DNA of 64,000 nucleotides, taken from assembly GCF_023630205.1 (NCBI RefSeq), contig NZ_JALPRR010000004.1:1-64000 (forward strand). Direction: 5' to 3'. A program made the translations under genes and the position numbers. Shown piece after piece: positions 47,211 through 57,248 of this stretch. This DNA is from Pontibacter ruber. GTDB lineage: Bacteria > Bacteroidota > Bacteroidia > Cytophagales > Hymenobacteraceae. Numbering within the stretch: position 1 is the first letter of the stretch; each line of letters opens with the position of its first letter. The notes under the pieces are model-generated. The model searched no databases. It saw nothing but the letters and a program-made list of their open reading frames with translations, and was not told where the DNA came from.

Positions 47211-47248
47211 AACAAAAAAGGCCCTGCATTTGCAGGGCCTTTTTTGTT
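47211..47248. terminator. Bidirectional terminator downstream of infB
   Basis: An 18-bp perfect stem (47211-47228 with 47231-47248) flanked by A-runs and T-runs lies 14 bases beyond the infB stop codon on the minus strand, and also backs up the rightward terminator before it. Confidence 0.92.
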
Positions 47249-47261
47249 ACTTGGTTTATAC

Positions 47262-50200
47262 TTAAAGCGTACGCTTCACTTCTTTTTCTTCGTAAGCTTC
47301 GATGATGTCGCCTACCTGGATGTCGTTGTAACCCTTCAGGCTGATACCGCACTCGTATCCTTGTCTTACTTCTGCTACATCGTCCTTGAAGCGCTTCAGC
47401 GCCAGGATCTCGCCATCCAGTACTACGATACCATCACGGATCAGGCGTACTTTGGCGTTACGGTGGATGTTGCCATCTGTAATCATACAACCTGCGATCG
47501 TACCCACTTTACTGATTCGGAATACCTCGCGTACTTCTGCGTTACCGGTGATTTCTTCTTTCAGGGTTGGTGCAAGCATACCTTCCATCGCTGCCTTCAC
47601 TTCGTTGATCGCGTCGTAGATGATCGAGTACAGACGAACGTCGATCTGCTCCTGCTCAGCCAGCTTACGCGCGTTCTGAGACGGACGTACCTGGAAGCCG
47701 ATGATGATCGCATCCGAAGCAGAGGCCAGCAACACATCTGATTCAGAGATGGCACCTACACCTTTACCGATGATGTTCACCTGAACTTCGTTCGTAGACA
47801 GTTTCAGCAAGGAGTCAGAAAGTGCTTCTACCGAGCCGTCCACGTCACCTTTCACGATCACGTTAAGCTCTTTGAAGGAACCGATAGCCAGTCGGCGACC
47901 GATCTCGTCCAGGGTAATGTGTTTTCTGGTTCTCAAGCTCTGCTCACGCAGTACCTGTGCACGGTTCGAAGCAATTTCTCGGGCCTCACGCTCAGAGTCC
48001 ATTACCACAAACTTATCACCTGCCTGCGGCGCACCATCCAGACCCAGCAACTGTACCGGGGTAGACGGGCCTGCTTCTTTCATCTTCTTGCCGCGGTGGT
48101 CGGTCATGGCTTTTACTCTACCGTAGTGAGAGCCGGCCAGTACCACATCACCGATGCGCAATGTACCTGTCTGTACCATTACTGTGGCTACATAACCACG
48201 GCCTTTGTCCAGAGATGCTTCGATTACGGTACCTACTGCCTGGCGGTGCGGATTCGCTTTCAGCTCCAGCATTTCAGCCTCAAGCAATACTTTCTCCAAC
48301 AGGTCAGGTATACCGATACCTGATTTGGCAGATACTTCCTGCGACTGGTATTTACCACCCCATTCTTCTACCAGGATGTTCATCTGGGCAAGTTCTTCAC
48401 GAACTTTGTCCGGGTTGGCAGCTGGCTTATCAATTTTGTTCAGCGCAATTACAATCGGTACACCGGCTGCCTGCGCATGGTTGATCGCTTCTTTTGTCTG
48501 TGGCATCACCGAGTCGTCGGCAGCTACCACGATAATAACAACGTCGGTTATTTTGGCACCACGGGCACGCATGGCGGTAAAGGCCTCGTGACCCGGCGTA
48601 TCCAGGAAGGTGATGGTACGGCCACTTTCGGTTTTTACCTTGTAGGCACCGATGTGCTGCGTAATACCACCGGCCTCACCGGCTGTAACGTTTGCATTTC
48701 TAATGTAGTCGAGCAAGGAAGTTTTACCATGGTCAACGTGACCCATGATGGTTACGATTGGCGCACGCTCTACCAGGTCTGCTTCGTTTTCTTCCTCACT
48801 TTTCTCCAGGGCCTGCTCTTCCTCTGTGGTGATGAACTCAATGTTGTAGCCAAATTCATCCGCAATGATGGTAAGGGCTTCTGCGTCAAGGCGCTGGTTG
48901 ATGGACACGAACATGCCCAGCTGCATACATACCTTGATAACCTCGTTCACCGACACGTTCATCATGGAGGCCAGGTCATTTGCAGAGATAAATTCAGTTA
49001 CACGCAGTGTCTTCGACTCTGCCTGCTCCATCATTCTGCGCTCCTCTGTTGCATCGGCAATAGCTGAACGCTTCTCGCGACGATACTTGGCACGGTTGCC
49101 GGAAGTACCTTTGCCACCACTTAGCTTAGCAAGTGTAGCTTTGATTTGCTCCTGGATTTCCTTATCGGTTACCTCAGCCTTTTCAGGGCGTGGAGCAAAG
49201 TTCTCTCGTCGAGGGCCTGGGCCGCCTGGACGTTGTCCCGGTCCTCCTGGTCTCTGTCCCGGACCACCCGGACGCTGACCAGGTCCGCCGCCCTGCGGAC
49301 GGTTGCCCTGATAGCCCTGGCCTTGTGGTCGCTGCTGTCCTTGGCCTTGCGGCGAGCCGGTTTGCTGGCCCTGCTGCCCTGGTTGTCCTGGCTGCTCCGG
49401 ATTGGCAACCATGATGCGCTTGCGCTTTTTCTTCTTATTGCCGTTCTCCCTTTTGTCAGAAGATGCTACCGGTTTTGTGCCTTTTCTGCGCTGGTCTGGC
49501 AATTCAATCTTGCCAAGTACAGTAAGACCCTTCAGCTGGTCGGCTTTGCCTGTAATCGTTTCTATTTGTTCTGGTTCTTTTTCTGCAATAGGTGTGGCCG
49601 GTTGCTCAGGCGCTTTAGGCGCAGGAGCTTCAGCTGCCACGGGTGCTGCTGGTCGCTCAGCTGCCGGAGGGGCAGGTGCTGCCGCAGCAGGCCGCACAGG
49701 AGCGGTTGGCTGCGGTGCAACAGGTGCTTCTTCGCGTGGCGCAGGAGCTTCCACTGGCTTCTCTACAGGAGCTTCCGGCGCTTTTGGTGCTGTAGGCTCT
49801 GCCGGTGCTTGTGGAGGTGTTTGCGCTGCCGGAGCAGGAGCCGGAGTTGGCGCCGGTGCCGGTGCTGCAGGTTTCTCAACTACAGGTTCAGCAGGCGCTG
49901 CTGCAGCTGCAGGAGCTTGTGGCTGCGGAGCCGGCTTCTGAGGCACAGGTCTGCCTTTCGCGTCCAGTTCGATCTTGCCCAGCACTTTGATGCCAGGAAG
50001 CTTGGATGTGGCAGCGGGCTCTTCCGTTTTCGGCTGAGCTGCTGGCTTTGGTTCAGCTTCTGGTTTTGGCTGGCTTGCATTCTTGATCAGGATTTCCTGT
50101 TCAGGCTCGCTTGACTTTTTCACTTCGTGGTGATGCTCCGTCTCAACAACCTGGTTGCTTTGAGGCTTCTTGCCGATATGGAGCTCTTCCGCTACTGCTT

Positions 50201-50381
50201 TATCTTGCATAGAGGAAGCGAATTCTTTAGCCAGCATACTGAACTGCTCTGCCGTGATCTTGGTAGTGGGTTTGTTTTCCACGTCAAAACCTTTAGCAGA
50301 GAGGTAATCTACAATGGTAGATGTACCAATGTTTAAAGTAGTTGCAACCTGTTTAAGCCTCCTTATTTGTTCTTCTGCCAT
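47262..50381 (-). CDS. infB: Translation initiation factor IF-2
   Basis: A 1039-residue GTPase that brings initiator tRNA to the ribosome. The N-terminal IF2-N domain (1-50) is followed by a very long Pro/Ala/Glu-rich linker (about 95-330) and a Gly/Gln/Pro/Arg-rich part with near-exact repeats of GQRPGGP (about 366-386). The G domain has GHVDHGKTS (about 545), DTPGHEAF and NKID. Domains 2 to 4 follow. The linker is where family length varies most. The gene ends the rimP-nusA-infB operon. Confidence 0.98.
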   Translation of the reverse strand: MAEEQIRRLKQVATTLNIGTSTIVDYLSAKGFDVENKPTTKITAEQFSMLAKEFASSMQDKAVAEELHIGKKPQSNQVVETEHHHEVKKSSEPEQEILIKNASQPKPEAEPKPAAQPKTEEPAATSKLPGIKVLGKIELDAKGRPVPQKPAPQPQAPAAAAAPAEPVVEKPAAPAPAPTPAPAPAAQTPPQAPAEPTAPKAPEAPVEKPVEAPAPREEAPVAPQPTAPVRPAAAAPAPPAAERPAAPVAAEAPAPKAPEQPATPIAEKEPEQIETITGKADQLKGLTVLGKIELPDQRRKGTKPVASSDKRENGNKKKKRKRIMVANPEQPGQPGQQGQQTGSPQGQGQQRPQGQGYQGNRPQGGGPGQRPGGPGQRPGGPGQRPGGPGPRRENFAPRPEKAEVTDKEIQEQIKATLAKLSGGKGTSGNRAKYRREKRSAIADATEERRMMEQAESKTLRVTEFISANDLASMMNVSVNEVIKVCMQLGMFVSINQRLDAEALTIIADEFGYNIEFITTEEEQALEKSEEENEADLVERAPIVTIMGHVDHGKTSLLDYIRNANVTAGEAGGITQHIGAYKVKTESGRTITFLDTPGHEAFTAMRARGAKITDVVIIVVAADDSVMPQTKEAINHAQAAGVPIVIALNKIDKPAANPDKVREELAQMNILVEEWGGKYQSQEVSAKSGIGIPDLLEKVLLEAEMLELKANPHRQAVGTVIEASLDKGRGYVATVMVQTGTLRIGDVVLAGSHYGRVKAMTDHRGKKMKEAGPSTPVQLLGLDGAPQAGDKFVVMDSEREAREIASNRAQVLREQSLRTRKHITLDEIGRRLAIGSFKELNVIVKGDVDGSVEALSDSLLKLSTNEVQVNIIGKGVGAISESDVLLASASDAIIIGFQVRPSQNARKLAEQEQIDVRLYSIIYDAINEVKAAMEGMLAPTLKEEITGNAEVREVFRISKVGTIAGCMITDGNIHRNAKVRLIRDGIVVLDGEILALKRFKDDVAEVRQGYECGISLKGYNDIQVGDIIEAYEEKEVKRTL

Positions 50382-50508
50382 GTTCTATAATATGCTGTCT
50401 TTTATTCTTTAATGTATGGATAAGTTGCTTCCTCTTAACTAAGTAAGAGGTTGTGCTCCATCTGCCGGATAATTCTTCAAAATTACGCTAATGGAGCACA
50501 ACTAACAA

Positions 50509-51762
50509 CTATTGATTATCTTCTGACTCAAACTCTTCACGAAGGATAGAAAGCACATCGTCAATGGTTTCTTCCTCCAGCTCTGTTCTGCGCAGCAAGT
50601 CTTCTTTCGTTACTGCCAGCACACTTTTTGCGGTGTCAAGGCCGATGCGGCGTAACTCGGCAATTACCCAGTCTTCGATCTCGTCAGAGAACTCATCCAG
50701 CGTAATGTCCTCTTCGTACGTTTCAGACTCACGGAATACGTCGATCTCCATGCCTACCAGTTTGCTGGCAAGCTTGATGTTCTGGCCACCTTTACCGATT
50801 GCCAGAGATACCTGGTCCGGCTTCAGGAACACCGAAACGCGGCCGTTCTCTTCGTCGATCTTCATGCTGCTGATCTTGGCCGGGCTCAGGGCACGCTGGA
50901 TGTATAGCTCCAGGTTATCGGTATAGTTGATGACGTCGATGTTTTCGTTTTCCAGTTCGCGCACGATGCTGTGGATACGCGAACCTTTCATACCTACGCA
51001 GGCACCTACCGGGTCAATGCGGTCGTCGAACGATTCTACGGCTACCTTGGCACGCTCGCCCGGCTCACGCACAATCTTTTTGATGGCGATCAGGCCGTCA
51101 AAAATCTCCGGCACTTCGTTTTCGAACAGGCGCTCCAGGAAAGCCGGCGACGTACGGGAAAGTATGATTTTCGGGTTACCGTTCACAATTTCCACGCGCT
51201 GCACTACGGCACGTACCACGTCACCTTTACGATAACGGTCTTTCGGGATCTGCTCACCTTTCGGGATAAGCAGTTCGTTTTCTTCCTGATCTAGTAACAA
51301 CACTTCGCGGTTCCATACCTGGTATACTTCACCAGAGATGATCTCGCCTACCAGGTCTTTATACTTCTGGAACAGGAGTTCTTTCTCCATGTCTTTGATG
51401 CGCTGGATCAGCGTCTGGCGGGCAGTAAGTACGGCGCGACGGCCGAAGTCTTCCAGTTGTATCTCTTCCGATACTTCTTCGCCTACCTCAAAGTCAGGCT
51501 CGATCTTACGAGCTTCCGAAAGGCTGATCTTATCATGATCCCAGATGTCTTCGGAATTGTCGTCCACGATTTCGCGGTTACGCCAGATCTCCAGGTCACC
51601 TTTCTCCACGTTCAGGATGATGTCAAAGTTCTCGTCGGTACCCCACTTCTTGCGGATCATGGTGCGGAAAACGTCCTCCAGGATGCGCATCATGGTCGGG
51701 CGGTCAATGTTCTTGAATTTCGCAAATTCAGCGAACGACTCGATCAGGACTGAACTGTTCAT
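50509..51762 (-). CDS. nusA: Transcription termination/antitermination protein NusA
   Basis: A 417-residue RNA polymerase-binding protein: N-terminal polymerase domain (1-125), S1 domain (about 135-200), and two KH domains (about 205-345, including GACVGMKGSRI and IGKGGQNIKLA). The C-terminus is short with an acidic tail. It lies 127 bases upstream of infB and 7 bases after rimP. Confidence 0.97.
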   Translation of the reverse strand: MNSSVLIESFAEFAKFKNIDRPTMMRILEDVFRTMIRKKWGTDENFDIILNVEKGDLEIWRNREIVDDNSEDIWDHDKISLSEARKIEPDFEVGEEVSEEIQLEDFGRRAVLTARQTLIQRIKDMEKELLFQKYKDLVGEIISGEVYQVWNREVLLLDQEENELLIPKGEQIPKDRYRKGDVVRAVVQRVEIVNGNPKIILSRTSPAFLERLFENEVPEIFDGLIAIKKIVREPGERAKVAVESFDDRIDPVGACVGMKGSRIHSIVRELENENIDVINYTDNLELYIQRALSPAKISSMKIDEENGRVSVFLKPDQVSLAIGKGGQNIKLASKLVGMEIDVFRESETYEEDITLDEFSDEIEDWVIAELRRIGLDTAKSVLAVTKEDLLRRTELEEETIDDVLSILREEFESEDNQ

Positions 51763-51769
51763 TATTTTC

Positions 51770-52243
51770 TCATTTAAAAGATATTACAACATTCGCTTTT
51801 ACAATTTCCCCGAAAGGTATTTGCACAGGCACATACGTTGCCTTTTTGCCTTTTTGTTTTATTTCCTCCGTCAGGTTAATGCCCTCTGTGGTTACTTCTT
51901 CCAGTTTGCCGGTCTTCTCTGTGCCGTCCTGCAGTTTTAGTTTCAGGTTGCGGCCTACGTTGCGCTGAAACTGTTTTGGCTGCGTCAGCGGGAAATCCAC
52001 ACCCGGCGAACTTACTTCGATCGTATAGCTTAGTTCTTCGCCAAATGCCTCTTCAATTTTTTTGCTGATTCGGCGGCTGATCGTAGCACACTGGTCTATC
52101 GTTATCCCTTGTTCGCCATCGGCCAGCACGGTTACTTTCGGCCGGACCGGTGAATCAGACACTGTTACATCCACAATAAACAGATCGTTTTCCGGAAGGC
52201 TGCCTTCCGCCATTGCCCGTATCGTTTGCGCCGTTAGTGCCAT
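51770..52243 (-). CDS. rimP: Ribosome maturation factor RimP
   Basis: A 157-residue factor for 30S subunit assembly. The TIDQCATISRRI and YTIEVSSPGVDFPL segments are family hallmarks, and the C-terminal SH3-like part ends in FGEIVKANVVISF. An ATG 45 bases upstream (52288) lies in the same frame within the leader hairpin; I use the ATG at 52243. Confidence 0.95.
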   Translation of the reverse strand: MALTAQTIRAMAEGSLPENDLFIVDVTVSDSPVRPKVTVLADGEQGITIDQCATISRRISKKIEEAFGEELSYTIEVSSPGVDFPLTQPKQFQRNVGRNLKLKLQDGTEKTGKLEEVTTEGINLTEEIKQKGKKATYVPVQIPFGEIVKANVVISFK

Positions 52244-52267
52244 AGTTAACTTAAAGAAAATAAAGAA

Positions 52268-52284
52268 GGGGACTTCGTGTCCCC
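52268..52284 (-). promoter_or_regulatory. Hairpin followed by U-rich tract in the rimP leader
   Basis: In the minus-strand leader GGGGAC and GTCCCC flank a 5-base loop, and CUU and U-rich bases follow. It lies between the predicted transcription start (about 52301) and the rimP ATG, so it could act as an attenuator or as a site of translational control. Confidence 0.45.
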
Positions 52285-52307
52285 TCATCTCCTCGGATAT
52301 AATTTCA

Positions 52308-52338
52308 CAAATTTACTACAAAAACATTATATAAACAA
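52308..52338 (-). promoter_or_regulatory. Bacteroidota-type promoter of rimP-nusA-infB
   Basis: On the minus strand: TTG (52338-52336), a 20-base spacer and TAAATTTG (52315-52308), an exact TAnnTTTG. The predicted start gives a leader of about 58 bases with the hairpin. Confidence 0.7.
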
Positions 52339-52581
52339 CATGTGCCGTGCTGCATGCTTTAATTTAATGTTACCTGTTAGCAGAAGGAGAGCAGCCGAAT
52401 CGTTTTACATCATCAGCCGGCCGGGAGTGGTGTAGCGTTATCAGATAAACACGCCTGTGTGGTATATAGTTCGTTGAAGCCTGTTCTGCATCGGAATTTA
52501 TTGTGTACGGCTAGTATTTAGCACAAGAATTATAGAAGCGGGCATAGCATACATACATGCATAATTTGTAAGTTTGCTATC
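52339..52581. other. Divergent gap between the rimP operon and the endonuclease gene
   Basis: No reading frame of note. It holds the promoter regions of the two divergent genes. A TAAGTTTG box at 52569-52576 lies only six bases before the GTG of the rightward gene. Confidence 0.5.
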
Positions 52582-53706
52582 GTGTCAGGAACATTTAAGG
52601 AAATAAGGCGGAAACTTTGGTTCATTCTGAACATCGGGGTGGTACTCTGGGTGTTATTGGGTGCTTATTGCATGCTGGTGCCTCCCTACGAGTTCTGGCC
52701 GGCTGCCTTCATCGCATTCTCCTTGCCGGCTGCCCTGGTGTTGAACATTCTTTTTCTGCTGTACTGGCTCGTAAAGCGGTCTTGGTATGTGGTGTTGCCT
52801 CTGTCTGTGCTGCTGCTTGGCTGGAACTATTACGCAAGATTGCTGGCAATAAACCCCGGGACCGAAGAGCCTGAGCAGGAGAAAAAAACATTGCAGGTGC
52901 TCAGTTTTAATACCCATGCCTTTAGTGCGTACGATGATAAGGAAGCAGGCAACTCCAGCGCCTCCAAAGAAATGATCGAGTGGGTATCTACGCACCCGGC
53001 CGATGTATACTGCCTGCAGGAATTCTACAGCAGACACAACTCTGATGTATACAACACGATCAGTAGAATTGGCATCCGCTACGACAAGCACCATTATTTC
53101 ACGACATCGCAGTCCGACCGCTACAATGCACGATTCGGAATAGCTATTTTCTCAAAATATCCTATTGTTGATGAAGGTGTTATCTTGTTTGGTGACAAAA
53201 GTGCCAATCGGGTAGCCTGGGCAGATCTGGATGTAAAAGGCGATACTATAAGAGTGTATGCCGTGCACCTGCAGTCCATGAGTATCAAGGCAACAGATAT
53301 TGAGAATACCTATTCTTCCATCGGGAACGAGGACAGTTTTAAGAGGGAAGGACGTAACCTGGCCCGGCGCCTGCGTAAAGGTTTTATTGCCCGCGGCCAC
53401 CAGGTAGAGTTGCTGATCGAGCATTTCCAGAAGTCGCCTTATCCGTTTATTGTGTGCGGCGACTTTAACGACATTCCGTTCAGTTATACTTACAACGAAC
53501 TGGCAAAGGAACTGGACAATGCCATGGTAGAGGCGGGCACCGGGGTGGGAGCAACCTACAACGGCCCGATTCCATTTCTGCGCATCGATAACCAGTTTTA
53601 CAGCAAAGGCCTGCGCGCCTATAACTTTAAGACCTACTATGATATGGGCCTCTCTGATCACTTCCCAATTTCGGCAAAGTATGTGCTGGAGAAAGAGGAG
53701 CGTTAG
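52582..53706 (+). CDS. Endonuclease/exonuclease/phosphatase family protein, membrane anchored
   Basis: A 374-residue protein with two or three N-terminal membrane helices (about 10-85) followed by an EEP catalytic domain: LSFNTHAF (about 105), CLQEFYSR with the metal-binding Glu, VHLQSM, CGDFNDIPFS (about 296) and SDHFPIS near the end. All catalytic motifs are intact. The start is a GTG; the next ATG would delete the first helix. The substrate may be nucleic acid or a phosphoinositide-like or lipid phosphate. Confidence 0.88.
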   Translation: MSGTFKEIRRKLWFILNIGVVLWVLLGAYCMLVPPYEFWPAAFIAFSLPAALVLNILFLLYWLVKRSWYVVLPLSVLLLGWNYYARLLAINPGTEEPEQEKKTLQVLSFNTHAFSAYDDKEAGNSSASKEMIEWVSTHPADVYCLQEFYSRHNSDVYNTISRIGIRYDKHHYFTTSQSDRYNARFGIAIFSKYPIVDEGVILFGDKSANRVAWADLDVKGDTIRVYAVHLQSMSIKATDIENTYSSIGNEDSFKREGRNLARRLRKGFIARGHQVELLIEHFQKSPYPFIVCGDFNDIPFSYTYNELAKELDNAMVEAGTGVGATYNGPIPFLRIDNQFYSKGLRAYNFKTYYDMGLSDHFPISAKYVLEKEER

Positions 53707-53814
53707 GAGATAGGGCGCTTTATTTTTAGTTTTGAACCACCAGCTGCCGCTAGAAGAAGTGCAGCAAGTATAAATTATAGAACACCCCAGGGTGGTCTTC
53801 GGTTAAAATAAACC

Positions 53815-55311
53815 ATGCAACAGAAACTAAGTTTATACAACACGCTAACGCGCAAGAAAGAAGTGTTCGAACCACTGCATGCTCCTTTTGTGGGGATGTA
53901 TGTCTGCGGGCCAACCGTATACGGTGAGCCGCATTTAGGCCACGCCCGCAGCGCTGTTACGTTTGATGTACTGTACCGCTACCTCAAATACCTGGGGTAT
54001 AAAGTGCGTTATGTGCGCAACATCACCGATGTGGGACACCTGGAAAACGACGCGGACGAAGGAGAAGACAAGATCCAGAAAAGAGCGAAACTGGAGCACC
54101 TCGAACCGATGGAGGTGGTGCAGCACTATACCAACGTTTACCATAAGGATATGGACAAACTGAACGTGCTGCGGCCTGATATAGAACCGCGCGCGTCCGG
54201 CCATATCATCGAGCAGATCGCCATGATTCAGGAGATACTGGAAAATGGAATGGCCTACGTGGTGAACGGCTCGGTATACTTTGATGTGCCTGCCTATCAC
54301 AAGAACCACAACTATGGGCGACTTTCCGGCCGCATCATCGAGGACCTGCTGAGCAACACCCGCGAAACGGAAGGGCAGGGAGAAAAGCGCTCGCCACTGG
54401 ATTTTGCGCTTTGGAAAAAAGCATCCCCGTCGCACATCATGCGCTGGCCTTCGCCGTGGAGCGACGGCTTCCCGGGTTGGCACCTGGAGTGCTCGGCCAT
54501 GAGCCGCAAATACCTGGGCACCACTTTTGATATTCACGGCGGCGGCCTTGACCTGATGTTTCCGCACCACGAATGCGAGATCGCGCAGAGCCAGGCAAGC
54601 CATAACCACACCGATGCTGCCCGCTACTGGGTTCACAACAACATGATCACCGTGAACGGGCAGAAGATGGGCAAATCGCTGGGTAACTTTATCAACCTGA
54701 GCGAGCTTTTCAGCGGCAAGCACGAGCTGCTTACCAGCAAGTACTCGCCCATGACCATCCGCTTCTTTATACTTCAGGCGCACTACCGCAGCACCCTCGA
54801 TTTCAGTAACGAGGCCCTGCAGGCTGCGCGCAAAGGCTACACCAAGCTGATGAACGGATTGCACGTGCTGCAAAAGCTCCAGTACCAGGAGGAGAACGAA
54901 AACGGCACGCCGGATGAGAAGCTGAATGCCGAGATTCAGAAGTTGATAGAGGATTGCTTCCGTGGCCTGAGCGACGACCTGAACACGGCACGCACCATTG
55001 CATCGCTGTTCAACCTGCTCAAGAAGATCAACAGCTTCTATTTAGGACAGCTGCCGCTGAGCGCCCTTACCCGCGGTACTTTTGACTACATGAGCAACAC
55101 TTATAAAGAGCTGGTGCTGGATGTGCTGGGCCTGAAAGAGGAGCCGCTGGGTGACATGGAAGACATGCTGGACCTGGTGCTTGATTTTTACAAAGAAGCG
55201 AAAGAAGCGAAAGCTTACGATAAAGTGGACACGATACGAGCTGAGCTGAAAAAGCAGGGCATCGTGATCAAAGACCTTAAAACCGGAGTAGACTGGGCTT
55301 ATGAAGAATAA
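53815..55311 (+). CDS. cysS: Cysteinyl-tRNA synthetase
   Basis: A 498-residue class I aminoacyl-tRNA synthetase. Zinc and substrate ligands include Cys31 in [11 protein letters not shown], the HIGH-type motif is HLGH (40-43), the second zinc site is in WHLECSAM, and HHECEIAQ follows. The KMSKS loop reads KMGKS (284-288). It overlaps the following gene by 11 bases. Confidence 0.97.
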   Translation: MQQKLSLYNTLTRKKEVFEPLHAPFVGMYVCGPTVYGEPHLGHARSAVTFDVLYRYLKYLGYKVRYVRNITDVGHLENDADEGEDKIQKRAKLEHLEPMEVVQHYTNVYHKDMDKLNVLRPDIEPRASGHIIEQIAMIQEILENGMAYVVNGSVYFDVPAYHKNHNYGRLSGRIIEDLLSNTRETEGQGEKRSPLDFALWKKASPSHIMRWPSPWSDGFPGWHLECSAMSRKYLGTTFDIHGGGLDLMFPHHECEIAQSQASHNHTDAARYWVHNNMITVNGQKMGKSLGNFINLSELFSGKHELLTSKYSPMTIRFFILQAHYRSTLDFSNEALQAARKGYTKLMNGLHVLQKLQYQEENENGTPDEKLNAEIQKLIEDCFRGLSDDLNTARTIASLFNLLKKINSFYLGQLPLSALTRGTFDYMSNTYKELVLDVLGLKEEPLGDMEDMLDLVLDFYKEAKEAKAYDKVDTIRAELKKQGIVIKDLKTGVDWAYEE

Positions 55312-56317
55312 AATGAACTGGCTGGCACTGCTGTTTTGCGCTACCTTTGCTTTCTCCGGATGCGACTCTTCAGAAAAAGGCGGAGGTGAGCAGGTGCAGG
55401 TTGTGGAGGAAGAAGAAGCTGCTGCCGTTGCAGCACCTGATTTCAATGCCGATTCGGCGTACCAGTACATCGCCCGGCAGGTGGCATTTGGTCCGCGTGT
55501 GCCCAACACGCCGGGGCACTATGCTACCGGTGAGTGGATCATCAGCAAACTGAAAGAGTACGGAGCAGAGGTGCAGGTGCAGAGTTTTCAGATGAAAGCT
55601 TTCGATGGGAAAATGCTGAACCTGCGCAACATCGTAGCCTCCTATAATCCGGATGCGGCCAACCGCGTGCTACTGGCTGCCCACTGGGATACCCGCCCTT
55701 TTGCCGACAAGGACGCAAACGATCCTAAAAAACCCATTGCAGGTGCCAACGACGGCGGCAGTGGCGTTGGTGTGCTTTTAGAGATTGCCCGAACCCTGCA
55801 TACGGCACAGCAGAAGCCGGACGTGGGAGTGGATCTGATCTTCTTTGACGGAGAAGACTACGGCCAGCCGGACGACAGTGAGTTGCCTTACCAGGATGAT
55901 ACCTGGTGCCTGGGTGCGCAGTACTGGAGCAAGAACAAGCATACACCAAACTATAAAGCCAAGTATGGGATACTGTTAGATATGGTTGGTGCCGAGAATG
56001 CAAAGTTTGCGCGCGAGGGTACCTCGATGCAGTATGCCAAAAACGTGGTGGACAAAGTATGGAAGGCCGGCAACAAACTCGGTTACTCCGATTACTTTAA
56101 GTATGTGAATGCGCCTGCTATTACCGACGACCACTCGTATGTGAATGCCTGGGGAAACATCCCGATGATTGATATCATTGAATACAACATGGGGGCAGCG
56201 GACGGAGATTACTTCGGACCATACCATCACCGCCATACCGACAACCTGGACGTGATCAGCAAAAATACACTAAAGGCAGTAGGGCAAACCGTGCTGCACG
56301 TGGTATACAACGAGTAA
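55301..56317 (+). CDS. M28-family glutaminyl-peptide cyclotransferase, lipoprotein
   Basis: A 338-residue lipoprotein (lipobox Phe-Ser-Gly-Cys, Cys21) with the fold of animal and bacterial glutaminyl cyclases: AHWDTRP (about 127), [18 protein letters not shown], and HHRHTDNLD near the end. It would convert N-terminal Gln of exported proteins to pyroglutamate, which suits an organism with many T9SS clients. Its ATG lies inside cysS; another ATG directly after the cysS stop would also keep the signal. Confidence 0.9.
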   Translation: MKNKMNWLALLFCATFAFSGCDSSEKGGGEQVQVVEEEEAAAVAAPDFNADSAYQYIARQVAFGPRVPNTPGHYATGEWIISKLKEYGAEVQVQSFQMKAFDGKMLNLRNIVASYNPDAANRVLLAAHWDTRPFADKDANDPKKPIAGANDGGSGVGVLLEIARTLHTAQQKPDVGVDLIFFDGEDYGQPDDSELPYQDDTWCLGAQYWSKNKHTPNYKAKYGILLDMVGAENAKFAREGTSMQYAKNVVDKVWKAGNKLGYSDYFKYVNAPAITDDHSYVNAWGNIPMIDIIEYNMGAADGDYFGPYHHRHTDNLDVISKNTLKAVGQTVLHVVYNE

Positions 56318-56329
56318 TTTATACTTTGC

Positions 56330-56372
56330 AATAAAAAGAAAGGGCGCCTCCGTAGGCGACCTTTCTTTTTAT
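56330..56372. terminator. Bidirectional terminator between convergent genes
   Basis: A long stem with A-runs and T-runs on both sides and a few mismatches lies between the cyclotransferase stop and the stop codon of the leftward lipoprotein gene, overlapping the latter. Confidence 0.85.
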
Positions 56373-57052
56373 TGCTGTTGCTGGCCCGAAGCTACCAGAC
56401 GATCCTGGCTTAGCCTGTCTACCGTAATTTCAGAAAACTTCTCTGCCGCTTTGCGCAGGCTGGAAGGACTGTAGGATCTGGATTGGGCGGACCACATTAA
56501 CTGCTCTGTCTGGGTATCATACAGATTTGTTTCCAGGTAATAAATTTTCTCTTCGGTGTAATAGCCGGGTTGGTACAACATCGGGTACCAGTAAGCATAA
56601 TACCCACCATACCAGCCGTACCAGTATGGTCCTGCCATCGGATAATAATCATAATAACCCGGTACATAATGTGTTTCGGTCTTTTCGTCTATCAGCGCTG
56701 CGGTCAGTATCGCATCGTAGTTGTAGCTGTGGAGCCTTTCCATCATCAGGTCCAGGTCCAGTCCGTCTTTACTCATTCCATGGGCGGGAGGGAAAATATC
56801 AATGCTTCTGGTGGCCTCGATGCCCCGCTGGCGTAGCTGCATCTGCAAATCGCTTTCGACCTCCTGCCTTGCCAGAATCTGATCAGTGAGGGCCACCACC
56901 ACAATTTTACCATAAGGCTTTGCTACATCCGGGCTTCTCCAGGAGCCGGTAAGCTGTGTGGAAGAGGCGCATCCGATAAGGAACAGCGTCAACAGCGAAA
57001 TGGCGACCACCAGAATAATTCTTTCTGTAGCCTTCGAAATTATTGTTGCCAT
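56369..57052 (-). CDS. DUF4136-like lipoprotein with Tyr-rich patch
   Basis: A 227-residue lipoprotein: hydrophobic leader and lipobox Leu-Ile-Gly-Cys (Cys28). The mature domain has the pattern of DUF4136 or similar proteins, with a strand KIVVVALT and the conserved-looking SIDIFPPA segment. Between about 130 and 165 is a patch dominated by Tyr, Trp, Gly and Pro. The C-terminus ends in four Gln. The role is unknown. Confidence 0.75.
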   Translation of the reverse strand: MATIISKATERIILVVAISLLTLFLIGCASSTQLTGSWRSPDVAKPYGKIVVVALTDQILARQEVESDLQMQLRQRGIEATRSIDIFPPAHGMSKDGLDLDLMMERLHSYNYDAILTAALIDEKTETHYVPGYYDYYPMAGPYWYGWYGGYYAYWYPMLYQPGYYTEEKIYYLETNLYDTQTEQLMWSAQSRSYSPSSLRKAAEKFSEITVDRLSQDRLVASGQQQQ

Positions 57053-57248
57053 CTGAATATCAGGTTATTGTATATAAATAATAACGATTTAAATTAAAAT
57101 TAGATATAAGGAAGATGGTAATGATATTGGGAAAACAGAGGGCTAAAAGAATGATATGGTTGACAGGCTGTAGCAGCAGAGGTTGTTTTTATTTAAGTAT
57201 AAAATCATTAAGTTAAGGTGCTAAACCACACTCACCTAAACTATAAAC

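Noticed and set aside
49205-49290. Direct repeats considered as a CRISPR or other repeat array
   Set aside because: They lie in frame within infB and encode the GQRPGGP linker repeats.
49146-50114. 322-codon plus-strand frame antisense to infB
   Set aside because: It mirrors the Pro/Ala/Gly-rich linker of IF-2 and is dominated by Arg, Leu and Cys runs; it is an artefact of skewed codon use on the other strand.
53935-54873. 312-codon minus-strand frame antisense to cysS
   Set aside because: It lies wholly inside a certain synthetase gene and shows no domain.
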